From Anaeroplasmataceae bacterium (lineage in GTDB: Bacteria > Bacillota_I > Bacilli_A > Acholeplasmatales > JAEDCM01): a DNA stretch of 33,820 bases. Location of the stretch: the NCBI GenBank assembly GCA_016294165.1, contig JAEDCM010000018.1, positions 1 to 33,820 on the forward strand. Direction: 5' to 3'. Positions 5,582 through 14,122 of this stretch are shown here, piece by piece. The position numbers and the translations under genes are program-made. The notes below the pieces were generated by a model, which did not search any database, was not told the DNA's origin, and saw nothing but the letters and a program-made list of their open reading frames with translations. The stretch's first letter is position 1. Every line of letters starts with the position of its first letter.

Positions 5582-6283
5582 CTACATTAAAGGTGCTTTT
5601 TTAATTGCTGAGAAGCTTCTTGGATACTTCTTAGGCGTTAACGCAACCTTCTTAATACATGCAATACTTCGTTCACTGTTCTCAATAGGTAACATAAAGT
5701 TGTGCAAATTTTCAACTTGTCCACCTAATATTTTAATTCCTTGTAATTTATTAATCTCTGAAGTCTTATCATGTCTAGCCATCATCGGTAAAAAATATCC
5801 ACCAACCTTTACTAATGGCAAGCATAATTCGCTTCCAATATTAATATTAGCTAAAGCTCTTGAGGTTACAACATCAAAACTTTCACGATGCTTTAACGCA
5901 AACTCCTCAGCTCTTGCATGATGACAAACGATATCCTTTAATCCCAATTTTAAAATAACCTCATTTAAAAAGTTTATTCTTTTACCTAACGAATCAACGA
6001 TTGTCACCTTAACATTTGGAAAGGCAATTTTAATCGGAATAGCCGGAAAACCAGCTCCACTTCCCACATCACATAAACTAATATCCTTAGTTAAATCATA
6101 GGCATTATAAAGGGTCAAAGAATCATAAAAGTGTTTTAAATATACACCTTCATAATCGGTAATACCCGTCAAATTCATAACCTCATTCCACTTATTAAGC
6201 AACTCATAATAGGTATAGAATTGTTTTTCCTGTTCTTCTGATAAACTAATATTAAGTTGGCTTAATAATTTATTAAAATCCAT
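5582..6283 (-). CDS. rsmG: 16S rRNA (guanine-527-N7)-methyltransferase RsmG (GidB)
   Basis: This 233-residue protein transfers a methyl group from S-adenosylmethionine to N7 of G527 of 16S rRNA. The SAM-binding loop DVGSGAGFPAIPIKIAFP lies near residues 72-89, preceded by a helical N-terminus containing YYELLNKWNEVMNLTGI, both typical of RsmG. VTSRALANI is the conserved later motif. Length agrees with the family. It starts 9 bp after mnmG and is followed by parA, the gene order found near the origin in many Firmicutes. Loss of this gene gives low-level streptomycin resistance in other bacteria. Confidence 0.94.
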   Translation of the reverse strand: MDFNKLLSQLNISLSEEQEKQFYTYYELLNKWNEVMNLTGITDYEGVYLKHFYDSLTLYNAYDLTKDISLCDVGSGAGFPAIPIKIAFPNVKVTIVDSLGKRINFLNEVILKLGLKDIVCHHARAEEFALKHRESFDVVTSRALANINIGSELCLPLVKVGGYFLPMMARHDKTSEINKLQGIKILGGQVENLHNFMLPIENSERSIACIKKVALTPKKYPRSFSAIKKAPLM

Positions 6284-6292
6284 ATATTTCTC

Positions 6293-8131
6293 CTACATTT
6301 TCTTCATATAAATTAGAATATGTGAAATATCTGAAGGATTTACTCCACTTATTCTAGTAGCTTGACCGATTGTTAATGGTCTAATCTTCTTTAACTTTTC
6401 CTTAGCCTCACTAGCTAAATTCTTAATAGCATCATAATCAAAATCCTCAGGAATCTTTATACTATCACCATTAAGCATCTTTTCAGCTTGATTAATAGCC
6501 TTAGAAATATATCCATTATATTTAACATTTATCTCAATGGCCTCAATAATTTGTGGATTAACATCCATCTTTAAAATATTAATAATATCTTGATAATGAA
6601 TCTCTGGCCTCTTTAATAAATCGATAGCATTTACCCCTTCACTTAACAATGGCAAATGATTAGCCTCTAGGTAAATATTTGCATCCTTCATCGCGATTTT
6701 TGTTCCAGATAGAGTCTCTGTAAATTCAGATATTAAAGCCATTTTTTGCTTAAAATTATTGTATTTTTCATCTTCTAATAATTCAATTTGATGACCAATT
6801 TCCATCAATCTCTGATCGGCATTATCATGTCTTAATAATAAACGGTATTCAGAACGAGATGTTAATAAACGATATGGGTCATTAATTCCTTTAGTTGTTA
6901 AATCATCAATTAATACTCCAATATATGCTTCATCTCTTTTTAAAACAAGTGGCTCTTTTCCTTCAATCTTTAAAGCTGCATTAATACCTGCCATTAACCC
7001 CTGACAAGCTGCCTCCTCATATCCACTTGTTCCATTAATTTGCCCAGCTAAATATAAATTATTGATTAATTTTGTCTCTAAGCTTGGTTTGATATTTAAA
7101 GGATTAATCGCATCATATTCAATCGCATATGCATATCTTTTAACACGACAATTTTCTAATCCGGGTAGAGTTCTTAACATTTTATCTTGAACATCAATTG
7201 GCATTGATGTTGAAAAGCCTTGAACATAAATCTCATTTAAGGATAAGCTTTCTGGTTCTAAAAAAATTTGATGACGTTCTTTATCCTTAAAGCGAACAAT
7301 CTTATCTTCAATTGATGGACAATAACGAGGACCAACCCCTTCTACAACTCCACCATACATTGCTGATTTTTCTAAATTGTTTAAAATCAATTCCTTAGTT
7401 TCATCTTGGGTATATAAAAGATGGCAAGGAACCTGTGGACGATCATACCAAATATTATCATAACTAAATGTATATTTAATATCATCTCCATTTTCAACCT
7501 GCGTTTTGCTAAAATCAATACTATCCTTATAAATACGAGCAGGTGTTCCCGTTTTTAATCTAATTACATCAAAACCTAATTGCTTAAATTGCTTGCTCAA
7601 TCCATATGATGTCTTTTGTTCATCTGGTCCTTGAACAGTTTTATCATGACCTCTTAAAATAACACTATTCATATAAGTACCAGTCGTTACGATTGTTGAT
7701 TTTGAATAAAATTTTCTTCCATCTTCAAGAATAACACCCTTAACCGTATTATCCTCGATAATTAAAGACTCTACATAAGCCTCAATCAATTGAAGATTCT
7801 TTGTTGATTGTAAAACCTTTAGCATTTCTTTTGGATATAAAACCTTATCAGATTGAACCCTTAATGCACGAACAGCAGGTCCCTTACTACTATTTAGCAT
7901 CTTTACCTGTACTTGTGTTTTATCGGCATTTCTAGCCATTTCTCCACCTAAGGCATCAATTTCTCTAACAACAATTCCTTTAGCAGGTCCACCAATTGAA
8001 GGATTACATGGCATTGATCCAGTCATATTTAAATTACCCGTAATGAGCAATGTTTGATGATTTTTTCTTGCTGTTGCTAATGCTGCTTCACATCCGGCAT
8101 GCCCAGCTCCAATTACTATACAATCAATCAT
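6293..8131 (-). CDS. mnmG: tRNA uridine-5-carboxymethylaminomethyl modification enzyme MnmG (GidA)
   Basis: This 612-residue FAD protein works with MnmE to modify the wobble uridine (U34) of several tRNAs. The FAD-binding loop GAGHAGCEAALA lies at residues 8-19. NPSIGGPAKGIVVREIDALGG (split around residue 45) and DEQKTSYGLSKQF are typical MnmG motifs. GTSGYEEAACQGLMAGINAA is the conserved FAD/cysteine region, and the C-terminal helical domain binds MnmE and tRNA. The ATG at 8131 has an ideal AGAGGAGGT site. The tkt terminator lies only about 25 bp upstream, leaving little room for a separate promoter, so read-through or a promoter inside tkt probably drives this operon. mnmE itself is not in the window. 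Confidence 0.95.
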   Translation of the reverse strand: MIDCIVIGAGHAGCEAALATARKNHQTLLITGNLNMTGSMPCNPSIGGPAKGIVVREIDALGGEMARNADKTQVQVKMLNSSKGPAVRALRVQSDKVLYPKEMLKVLQSTKNLQLIEAYVESLIIEDNTVKGVILEDGRKFYSKSTIVTTGTYMNSVILRGHDKTVQGPDEQKTSYGLSKQFKQLGFDVIRLKTGTPARIYKDSIDFSKTQVENGDDIKYTFSYDNIWYDRPQVPCHLLYTQDETKELILNNLEKSAMYGGVVEGVGPRYCPSIEDKIVRFKDKERHQIFLEPESLSLNEIYVQGFSTSMPIDVQDKMLRTLPGLENCRVKRYAYAIEYDAINPLNIKPSLETKLINNLYLAGQINGTSGYEEAACQGLMAGINAALKIEGKEPLVLKRDEAYIGVLIDDLTTKGINDPYRLLTSRSEYRLLLRHDNADQRLMEIGHQIELLEDEKYNNFKQKMALISEFTETLSGTKIAMKDANIYLEANHLPLLSEGVNAIDLLKRPEIHYQDIINILKMDVNPQIIEAIEINVKYNGYISKAINQAEKMLNGDSIKIPEDFDYDAIKNLASEAKEKLKKIRPLTIGQATRISGVNPSDISHILIYMKKM

Positions 8132-8155
8132 AAAATCTTACCTCCTCTAAGGCAT

Positions 8156-8181
8156 GAAAAACTCACTTTTGTGAGTTTTTA
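8156..8181 (-). terminator. Terminator at the end of tkt
   Basis: Ten-base stem AAAAACTCAC/GTGAGTTTTT with a TTTT loop on the plus strand, overlapping the tkt stop codon. On the minus strand it ends in five T residues. Confidence 0.85.
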
Positions 8182-10109
8182 TATGTTTCTATTACATTCT
8201 TGACATTGAATCCGTATAAACTTACAACCTCTTTTAATGGTGAACTAATTCCAAATTTATCAATTCCCATTACCTCATCAGCATATTTATACCATCCTAA
8301 TGTGCTTCCCATCTCAATTGCTAATGTGAATACGCCTTTAGGTAAAACAGCTTCCTTATATTCTTTTGGTTGCATATCAAATAATTCAGTTGAAGGCATA
8401 CTTACAACACGGACATTAATTCCTTCATTTGCTAATTCCTTTTGCGCTTCAATAGCTAATGAAACCTCACTACCAGTAGCAAGTAGAATTCCATCAACAC
8501 TACCTTTAGCTTCGCTGATTACATAAGCCCCTTTAGTTACACCATCATATGATGTATTTTCTAAAACCGGTAAATTTTGTCTTGTCATTAAAACAGCTGA
8601 TGGATATTTTGCATTGAAGGCATATTGATATGCATAAACTGTTTCATTAGCATCAGCTGGTCTAAATGTTAATAAATTTGGAACAGCTCTTAGTCCTAAT
8701 AATTGTTCAACCGGTTGATGAGTTGGTCCATCCTCACCAACGGCAATTGTATCATGACTAAATGCATATACTGTTGGAACCTTCATAATTGCAGCTAGTC
8801 TCATTGCAGGTTTCATATAATCACTAAATACGAAAAATGCTCCTGTAAATGACTTTACACCGCCATGTAAATTCATACCATTGGCAATAGCTCCCATCGC
8901 GAATTCTCTAACACCAAAATTGATATTTCTTCCTTGACGATTAGTAGGTTCAAAATTTCCATCATTTCCTTTAATCATTGTTGAACAAGTTAAATCAGCA
9001 GAACCACCAATCATATATGGACAATTATTTGACATTTCAGTTACAGCCTTACCACCAGCAACACGTGTTGATACACTTTCACCAGCTTTATATGTTGAAA
9101 CACTACCGAAATCAAATTCATTATTCATCGCTTTTACGAATTCATTATATAAATCTAAATTTTCAACTTTCAATTGTTCTAATTTTTTATTCCATTCGTT
9201 TTCCTTTTTAACACCTAAATTGTTAACAGCTTCTTTGTACAAATCATATACTGCTTGAGGTGCTGTAAAAGCTTCCTCATTCCAATTATAGAATTTTTTA
9301 ACCTCTTGTAATTGTTCTGCATTTAATGGTTTACCATGAATAGCTGAAGTTCCGCTACCTGGAGCTCCAAAACCAATTACTGTTTTAACTTCAATAATGC
9401 TTGGCTTATCTTTACAAGACTTTGCTTCTATGATGGCTTTATCAATAGCCTCAATGTTATTACCATCTTTAACTAAAATATAGTTCCAATTCATAGACTC
9501 ATATTTAGCTTTAACGTTTTCAGTATTAGCCATATTTACAAATCCGTCTAATTGAACATCATTTGAATCATACAAAACAATTAGTTTTCCTAGCTTTTGA
9601 TGCCCAGCAAAACTCATTGCTTCTTGACAAACTCCTTCTTGTAAATCTCCATCACCACAAATTACATATGTATAATGGTTAACTACATCTAAATTCTTTG
9701 TATTAAACTTGCTCGCTAGGAATTCCTCTGCAACAGCCATTCCAACTCCCATTGTAATTCCTTGACCTAACGGTCCAGTAGTCGCATCTACACCACTAAC
9801 CCAATTAACCTCTGGATGCCCAGGTGTTTTACTATGTGTTTGTCTAAAGTTCTTTAAATCATCAATAGAGATATCAAATCCCATTAGATGGTATGCACTA
9901 TATAATAATGCTGAACCATGTCCTGCTGATAAAATAAAACGATCTCTGTCAAACCATTTATCATCATTAGGATTAACATTTAAATGCTTTGTAACAAGTG
10001 TATGTAAAATTGGTGCAGCCCCTAAAACAATTCCTGGATGTCCGCTCTTTGCTTTGGTAATAGCTTCTACACCTAAAATGCGCATAGCTGTAATTGCAGT
10101 ATTATTCAT
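8163..10109 (-). CDS. tkt: Transketolase
   Basis: This 648-residue thiamine-diphosphate enzyme moves two-carbon units between sugar phosphates in the non-oxidative pentose phosphate pathway. N-terminal motifs include KSGHPGIVLGAAP and SAGHGSALLYSAYHLMG. The cofactor motif GDGDLQEGVCQEAMSFAGHQ is near residue 155. The pyrimidine domain shows GVREFAMGAIANGMNLHGG, and SHDTIAVGEDGPTHQPVEQL is the transketolase signature. I chose ATG 10109 over the upstream ATG at 10136 because it has GTGAGGAAG in front and matches the family N-terminus (MNNTAITAMRILGVEAI). It overlaps the preceding gene by 8 nt (ATGAATAA), so translation is probably coupled. Confidence 0.95.
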   Translation of the reverse strand: MNNTAITAMRILGVEAITKAKSGHPGIVLGAAPILHTLVTKHLNVNPNDDKWFDRDRFILSAGHGSALLYSAYHLMGFDISIDDLKNFRQTHSKTPGHPEVNWVSGVDATTGPLGQGITMGVGMAVAEEFLASKFNTKNLDVVNHYTYVICGDGDLQEGVCQEAMSFAGHQKLGKLIVLYDSNDVQLDGFVNMANTENVKAKYESMNWNYILVKDGNNIEAIDKAIIEAKSCKDKPSIIEVKTVIGFGAPGSGTSAIHGKPLNAEQLQEVKKFYNWNEEAFTAPQAVYDLYKEAVNNLGVKKENEWNKKLEQLKVENLDLYNEFVKAMNNEFDFGSVSTYKAGESVSTRVAGGKAVTEMSNNCPYMIGGSADLTCSTMIKGNDGNFEPTNRQGRNINFGVREFAMGAIANGMNLHGGVKSFTGAFFVFSDYMKPAMRLAAIMKVPTVYAFSHDTIAVGEDGPTHQPVEQLLGLRAVPNLLTFRPADANETVYAYQYAFNAKYPSAVLMTRQNLPVLENTSYDGVTKGAYVISEAKGSVDGILLATGSEVSLAIEAQKELANEGINVRVVSMPSTELFDMQPKEYKEAVLPKGVFTLAIEMGSTLGWYKYADEVMGIDKFGISSPLKEVVSLYGFNVKNVIETYKNSQK

Positions 10110-10836
10110 TCTTTTCTTCCTCACTAATTTCTTCATTCTCTTCTATTTCTTCTTCAACTGCTGTATTATCTTCAACAGTTAATTCTTCAACAACTTCATC
10201 AGTTTTTTCCGTAGCTAAAACCTCTTCATCAGTTTTTTCAGTATTCACAACTTCTTCATTAGTTTCTTCTAATTCATCTTCATACTCAAAGAATTTTGCA
10301 GCGTATTTATCTTGTTCCTTTAAGAGTTTTTCAAATTTCTTTGCACCTTTAAGAGCTTTAATATTATTAACAGCTTTAACATTTTCTTTTTGCATTTTAC
10401 TAGTTAATAATGCATTTCCAAACATTGATAGAACAATTGCTAATAATGCTCCTATTATAATTACTCCTGTATTTCCAAATACAAATTCTGCTAAAACAAA
10501 TAGCAAAATAAAGTATACAACTAATGATGGAAAGAATATAGCCTTTGAATAAGTATTACGCATCTTATCAATTTTTAGCCAGAATTGCAACCATAATGTA
10601 TTAGTTTCTTTATCATACAATTCCTTCATAACCTCATAATACCCTTTATCAATAAATAGATAATACTTAATTCCGTCTAACGTTGCCCAAATCGCAAATC
10701 TTGCTTTAAAGGCATACTCCCCATAAAATGGATTATCATTCATATAATGTAGTTCTACAGAAACATTATCATCTAGCTGTTGAACCTCAAATGGTTCTGT
10801 AGTGTATTGTTGCACTAAACGTGTGTTTAATTTCAT
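10102..10836 (-). CDS. Unknown membrane protein with an acidic tail
   Basis: I do not recognise this 244-residue protein. Residues 1-95 are soluble and aromatic-rich, with YYLFIDKGYYEVMKELYD. Two transmembrane helices follow in a hairpin (about 101-118 and 122-142), starting AIFFPSLVVYFILLFVLAE. A lysine-rich stretch to about 180 leads to a highly acidic tail (about 185-244) of repeated (V)EETDEEV-type units with almost only Glu, Asp, Thr and Val. Both ends are probably cytoplasmic. It has its own promoter and overlaps transketolase by 8 nt, so the two are made together, but no metabolic link is evident. The tail composition implies an unstructured, repeat-expanded region rather than a domain. 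Confidence 0.8.
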   Translation of the reverse strand: MKLNTRLVQQYTTEPFEVQQLDDNVSVELHYMNDNPFYGEYAFKARFAIWATLDGIKYYLFIDKGYYEVMKELYDKETNTLWLQFWLKIDKMRNTYSKAIFFPSLVVYFILLFVLAEFVFGNTGVIIIGALLAIVLSMFGNALLTSKMQKENVKAVNNIKALKGAKKFEKLLKEQDKYAAKFFEYEDELEETNEEVVNTEKTDEEVLATEKTDEVVEELTVEDNTAVEEEIEENEEISEEEKNE

Positions 10837-10857
10837 AAAAAAATCACCTCATTATGC

Positions 10858-10886
10858 ATTATAACATATTACTTTATATTTTTAAA
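10858..10886 (-). promoter_or_regulatory. Promoter of the membrane protein-tkt operon
   Basis: Extended -10 TGTTATAAT on the minus strand with TATAAT at 10863 to 10858. The -35 (TTTAAA near 10886 to 10881) is weak. A GAGGTGA ribosome site follows before the ATG at 10836. Confidence 0.6.
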
Positions 10887-10891
10887 TATAA

Positions 10892-10919
10892 AAATAAAAA
10901 AACAGGCACAAGCCTGTTT
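10892..10919 (-). terminator. SRP RNA terminator
   Basis: Minus strand AAACAGGC-TTGT-GCCTGTTT followed by a long T run; it ends SRP RNA transcription before the next promoter. Confidence 0.88.
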
Positions 10920-10924
10920 ATAAC

Positions 10925-11019
10925 TAAATAGGGTACTCATATCCACAAGAATGAAAAAGCTTAAGGCTGCTACATTCCTGTCCTGACCTGGTTCACTATC
11001 ACTCCTTGGATATGAATAC
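10925..11019 (-). ncRNA. ffs: Signal recognition particle RNA (small bacterial 4.5S type)
   Basis: On the minus strand the apical domain reads CCAGGTCAGGACAGGAATG, then TAGCAGCCTTAAG: the conserved GGUCAGG and AGCAGCC sides of the Ffh-binding internal loops with a GGAA tetraloop closed by ACA/TGT. The outer helix pairs GTATTCATATCC (11019 down to 11008) with GGATATGAGTAC (10944 down to 10933). The promoter TTGATT-17 bp-TAGAAT places the start at about 11019, exactly at the helix base. There is no Alu domain, so this is the short form and not the approximately 270-nt form of Bacillus. tadA lies upstream, as in many Firmicutes, but dnaX does not follow. Confidence 0.93.
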
Positions 11020-11025
11020 ATATAA

Positions 11026-11054
11026 ATTCTAGCATAAGAGCTTTATTAAATCAA
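11026..11054 (-). promoter_or_regulatory. SRP RNA promoter
   Basis: Minus strand TTGATT (11054 to 11049), 17-bp spacer ending TGC, and TAGAAT (11031 to 11026). The -35 overlaps the stop codon of tadA. Confidence 0.75.
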
Positions 11055-11500
11055 GATAATTTATTATTTCTTAAGTCCTTAAAAAAATCCTTTAATATTT
11101 CTGAGCATTCCTCTTCCATCACCTGAGGAAAAACATTAACTTGATGATTAAATTTATAATTAAAAAGATTTAATACCGAACCAGCAGCTCCCATTTTTTG
11201 ATCAAACGCTCCAAAGTATAAATTCCTTATTCGCGAATTGATGATGGCTCCACTACACATTGGACATGGCTCTAAGGTCACATACATACTGCATTCCTCT
11301 AATCGCCAATCACCAATCTTCTTGCATGCTTTTTTTATTGCCAATATTTCCGCATGAGCATCCGCTTGCTTTTTGCTTTCTCTTAGATTATGAGCTCTCG
11401 CAATTATCTTGTCATTTAAAACAATTACACAACCAACTGGTACCTCATTTTTTAAGTATGCTTTTTTTGCTTCCTTCAAAGCTTCCTTCATATATTTCAT
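11051..11500 (-). CDS. tadA: tRNA-specific adenosine deaminase TadA
   Basis: This 149-residue zinc deaminase converts A34 to inosine in tRNA-Arg(ACG). The catalytic HAE motif occurs in KKQADAHAEILAIKKAC (about residues 45-61), and the zinc ligands in TLEPCPMCSGAIINSRI (about 75-91), followed by the family-typical YFGAFDQKMGAAGSVLNL. Length is normal. It starts with MKYMKEALKEAKKAYLKNEVP, as usual. Its ATG overlaps the tdk stop by 4 nt (ATGA), so the two are co-translated. Confidence 0.94.
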   Translation of the reverse strand: MKYMKEALKEAKKAYLKNEVPVGCVIVLNDKIIARAHNLRESKKQADAHAEILAIKKACKKIGDWRLEECSMYVTLEPCPMCSGAIINSRIRNLYFGAFDQKMGAAGSVLNLFNYKFNHQVNVFPQVMEEECSEILKDFFKDLRNNKLS

Positions 11501-12057
11501 CTTATTACCTCATGACATTTACGGCATCTTGGTTCATATGATTCCTTTGCTCCAACTAAAACAATTTCATCAGTATATCGTGCAGGCAAGCCATTAATTA
11601 TACGTTGAGTGCATGTCGCATTCTCTCCGCATTTAACACATATAGCCGTTAATTTAGTAACTGATTCAGCCATTGCTAAAATACTTGGCATGTTTCCAAA
11701 TGGCTCTCCTCTAAAATCCTTATCTAATCCTGAAACGATAACCCTTTTTCCTTGATTAGCTAATTCATTTAAAACATTAGGTGTTTCCATATCTAAAAAT
11801 TGAACTTCATCAATGATTACTGCATAAGTATCATCAGAAACATATTTCATTATTTCACTTGATGAAGAAATTGTATAAGATTTGGTTCTCAAGTTGCTAT
11901 GTGAAACAATCTCATCAATGGAGTATCTTTTATCAATAGTTGGCTTTAAAACCACAATGTTTTTTTTAGCATATTCTAATCTCTTAATTCTTCTTATTAA
12001 TTCTTCAGTTTTTCCGGCAAACATTGGACCGGTAATTACTTCAATATATCCAGACAT
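11497..12057 (-). CDS. tdk: Thymidine kinase, type II
   Basis: This 186-residue enzyme phosphorylates thymidine for pyrimidine salvage. The P-loop GPMFAGKTEELIRR is at residues 11-24. The DEVQF (Walker B/lid) motif is near 87. Zinc is held by C139-x2-C142 and C178-x2-C181. A substrate lasso containing TDEIVLVGAKESYEPRCRKC closes the protein. It is the compact tetrameric type found in Gram-positives. AAGGAG precedes ATG 12057. It is encoded just after the rpmE terminator and overlaps tadA, so it probably depends on read-through or a weak promoter in the short gap. Confidence 0.94.
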   Translation of the reverse strand: MSGYIEVITGPMFAGKTEELIRRIKRLEYAKKNIVVLKPTIDKRYSIDEIVSHSNLRTKSYTISSSSEIMKYVSDDTYAVIIDEVQFLDMETPNVLNELANQGKRVIVSGLDKDFRGEPFGNMPSILAMAESVTKLTAICVKCGENATCTQRIINGLPARYTDEIVLVGAKESYEPRCRKCHEVIR

Positions 12058-12075
12058 ATTGGCTCCTTAATTGAT

Positions 12076-12101
12076 AAAAAAAGACTATGGAGTCATAGCC
12101 T
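12076..12101 (-). terminator. rpmE terminator
   Basis: Minus strand GGCTATG-ACTC-CATAGTC followed by TTTTTT, nine bases after the rpmE stop. Confidence 0.82.
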
Positions 12102-12110
12102 TTATTTTAC

Positions 12111-12317
12111 TTATTTCTTTAAATTATAACGCTTGTTGAATTTTTCTATACGACCATCACTTTGAACAAATGTTTGTTTTCCAGTGTAGAATGGATGACA
12201 ATTTGAACAAGTATCTACACGAATCTCGTCTAATACTGATCCACTTTCGAATTCACTTCCACAAGTTGTACAAACAACTTTAACAGTCTTATAGTTTGGA
12301 TGAATACCTTTTTTCAC
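12111..12317 (-). CDS. rpmE: Ribosomal protein bL31 (zinc-binding form)
   Basis: I start this gene at GTG 12317, giving a 68-residue protein (VKKGIHPNYKTVKVVCTTCG). GGAAGGAG lies 8 nt before that GTG, and family members begin MKKGIHP. An upstream in-frame ATG at 12353 would add 12 unrelated residues. The four cysteines C16, C19, C37 and C40 bind zinc, so this is the C+ form that zinc-starved cells replace with a C- paralogue. The 5' leader contains a short hairpin (CTATG-GTT-CATAG) that may belong to an L31 autoregulatory leader. It is monocistronic, with a promoter and terminator of its own. Confidence 0.93.
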   Translation of the reverse strand: MKKGIHPNYKTVKVVCTTCGSEFESGSVLDEIRVDTCSNCHPFYTGKQTFVQSDGRIEKFNKRYNLKK

Positions 12318-12374
12318 AAATATCGCTCCTTCCGCCATAGTTCTATGAACCATAGTAAGTTCTTAGCCTTCTTA

Positions 12375-12403
12375 TTTTAACATTAATAAATAAATAATGC
12401 AAC
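12375..12403 (-). promoter_or_regulatory. rpmE promoter
   Basis: Minus strand TTGCAT (12403 to 12398), 17 bp, TAAAAT (12380 to 12375) with an extended TG two bases before. Confidence 0.72.
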
Positions 12404-12437
12404 ATATTTTTTAAAAATATTAGTCATTCTTGAAGAA

Positions 12438-13238
12438 TTATACACATATGTCCTTTTTACAGAAGATTACACAGCCACTAATAAACATAACAACTGCCCC
12501 AATAAATAAAATTATCGGACCAATAATTGCAAAAACTGAGTATTTAATAATTTCATAAGGATCGAATAAAGTGAAAAATGTGAAATACTTAACAAACTCT
12601 GATTTTTCTCCAACATTCGCAAGCATCTGAAGCACAAACATTACGCAAGGTATTCCTGCACCAAATGCAAGGCTATTTTTAAATTCCGAAAAAATACATG
12701 AAGACAAAAAACATATTCCCGCAATAAATAAATGCAAGCATAATAAAAATAAATTCAATAATAAGAGTTTTGAAATATCTAATTCACCAGGAAATTTAAT
12801 ACTAGCAACTATCAATTCTACGATTGTTGAATAAGAAACAAGAATCAAAATGCCACTAAGCAATGTCGCTAATTGTGTTAATATAATGGTTTTTCTTTTT
12901 ACTGGTGCGGACAGTAATAAAGCCATTGAACCATCGTCAATATATTTTGCTACTAAACCATTGCCTCTCACTATACAAAAAACCATTGGAAAAACTAAAA
13001 CAATAAATCCATATAAATATGAAATCATAAATCCTAATAAATTTGAGGTCCCTGCCTTCATTCCCATTGAAGCCATAAGCTCAGGCATCATTTCATAAAA
13101 CTGATTTAGCATATCTAACATTTTTGGATCATACATTCCAATAATAACCACCATATAAAACGTAAGTACTATTCCTAATATTAGTAAAAGCTTGATGCTT
13201 TTCTTCATCTCATGAAGATATAATGTTTTATTTATCAT
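12438..13238 (-). CDS. ABC-2 type transporter permease
   Basis: This 266-residue membrane protein has about six transmembrane helices. The first starts near LLLILGIVLTFYMVVIIG, and the last spans about the final 30 residues (IIGPIILFIGAVVMFISGC). The charged cytoplasmic loop DDGSMALLLSAPVKRKTIIL (about 90-110) is typical of ABC-2 permeases. Of three consecutive ATGs I chose the last, at 13238, because GGAGGT is 7 nt upstream. That start overlaps the ATPase gene by 11 nt. The substrate is unknown; ABC-2 pairs of this size export drugs, peptides or antimicrobial compounds. Confidence 0.85.
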   Translation of the reverse strand: MINKTLYLHEMKKSIKLLLILGIVLTFYMVVIIGMYDPKMLDMLNQFYEMMPELMASMGMKAGTSNLLGFMISYLYGFIVLVFPMVFCIVRGNGLVAKYIDDGSMALLLSAPVKRKTIILTQLATLLSGILILVSYSTIVELIVASIKFPGELDISKLLLLNLFLLCLHLFIAGICFLSSCIFSEFKNSLAFGAGIPCVMFVLQMLANVGEKSEFVKYFTFFTLFDPYEIIKYSVFAIIGPIILFIGAVVMFISGCVIFCKKDICV

Positions 13239-14049
13239 CATCATTACCTCCATAATAATTCATAAAAATATCCTCAAGGCTTTGTTTTGAAGATACAGTA
13301 ACCTTTAACCCTGAAGCCTCTCCATCAAAATCTTTTGCAAAATCTAGTGCAGCTTGTTCACTATCTAGTGTCACAACATATTTACGCGTGTGGCGTTCCC
13401 TTAAGGTTTCAACCAAATCAACTGCCATCAGCCTTCCATTTTTGATGATTCCAATTCTATCGCATGTACGCTCAACCTCTTCAAATATATGACTAGACAT
13501 AAAAATTGTTTTCCCTTTTTGCTTTTCTTCCTCAATCAATTCAATAAACCTATTTTGCATCAATGGATCTAATCCACTAGTTGGCTCATCTAAAATTATT
13601 ATTTTGGGATCATGCATAAAAGCCGAAATGATTCCAATCTTTTGCTTCATCCCTTTACTCATTTTTTTGATCTTCACATTTGCATTAAGTTCAAACCTTT
13701 CAATCAATTCTTTTTGCCTTTGAGGATTTTTAACACCTCTATAATTAGAGATAAAATTTAAATATTCTAATCCTGTCATATCATTAAAGAAACTTATCTC
13801 TCCAGGAATATATCCAATTAGTTTTTGAATTGCTGAGCTTTCCTTCCAACAATCCATTCCATTAATCCTACATCTACCTGTATTATTCTTGATAAATCCC
13901 ATCAAATGGCGAATAATCGTTGTTTTTCCTGCGCCATTTGGCCCTAGAAAACCAAACACTTCTCCTTCTTTAACTTGAAGTGTAACATCAAAAACACCTT
14001 TCTTGTTTCCATAGTCACGTGTAAGACTTTCAATCTCAATAACGTTCAC
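13228..14049 (-). CDS. ABC transporter ATP-binding protein
   Basis: This is the 273-residue ATPase partner of the downstream permease. Walker A is GPNGAGKTT (about residues 38-46), the signature is MSKGMKQKIGI (about 134-144), Walker B is IIILDEPTSGLD and the H-loop is FMSSHIF. A C-terminal extension of about 70 residues after the nucleotide-binding fold is common in drug and antibiotic exporters. I chose GTG 14049 because GGGGGTG lies just before it and a TATAAT box stands 25 bp upstream; the in-frame ATG at 14133 lies before that promoter and inside the MurA terminator region. No two-component system is next to it, so regulation is unknown. Confidence 0.9.
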   Translation of the reverse strand: MNVIEIESLTRDYGNKKGVFDVTLQVKEGEVFGFLGPNGAGKTTIIRHLMGFIKNNTGRCRINGMDCWKESSAIQKLIGYIPGEISFFNDMTGLEYLNFISNYRGVKNPQRQKELIERFELNANVKIKKMSKGMKQKIGIISAFMHDPKIIILDEPTSGLDPLMQNRFIELIEEEKQKGKTIFMSSHIFEEVERTCDRIGIIKNGRLMAVDLVETLRERHTRKYVVTLDSEQAALDFAKDFDGEASGLKVTVSSKQSLEDIFMNYYGGNDDDK

Positions 14050-14073
14050 AATAGCACCCCCTACTTTAAAATA

Positions 14074-14079
14074 ATTATA
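14074..14079 (-). promoter_or_regulatory. -10 box of the ABC-2 operon
   Basis: TATAAT on the minus strand between the MurA terminator and the GTG start at 14049. No good -35 is visible. Confidence 0.55.
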
Positions 14080-14091
14080 CCACTTTTTTTT

Positions 14092-14118
14092 AAAAAAAAT
14101 ATGGATATTTAAATCCAT
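14092..14118 (-). terminator. Terminator of the MurA paralogue
   Basis: Minus strand ATGGAT-TTAAAT-ATCCAT followed by a run of eight T, five bases after the stop of the MurA gene. Confidence 0.8.
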
Positions 14119-14122
14119 AATT

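Noticed and set aside
9700..9711. Possible frame interruption in transketolase
   Set aside because: The reading frame is continuous and all motifs are present; no defect exists.
12318..12353. Longer bL31 starting at ATG 12353
   Set aside because: The extra 12 residues are not part of the family and GTG 12317 has a much better ribosome site.
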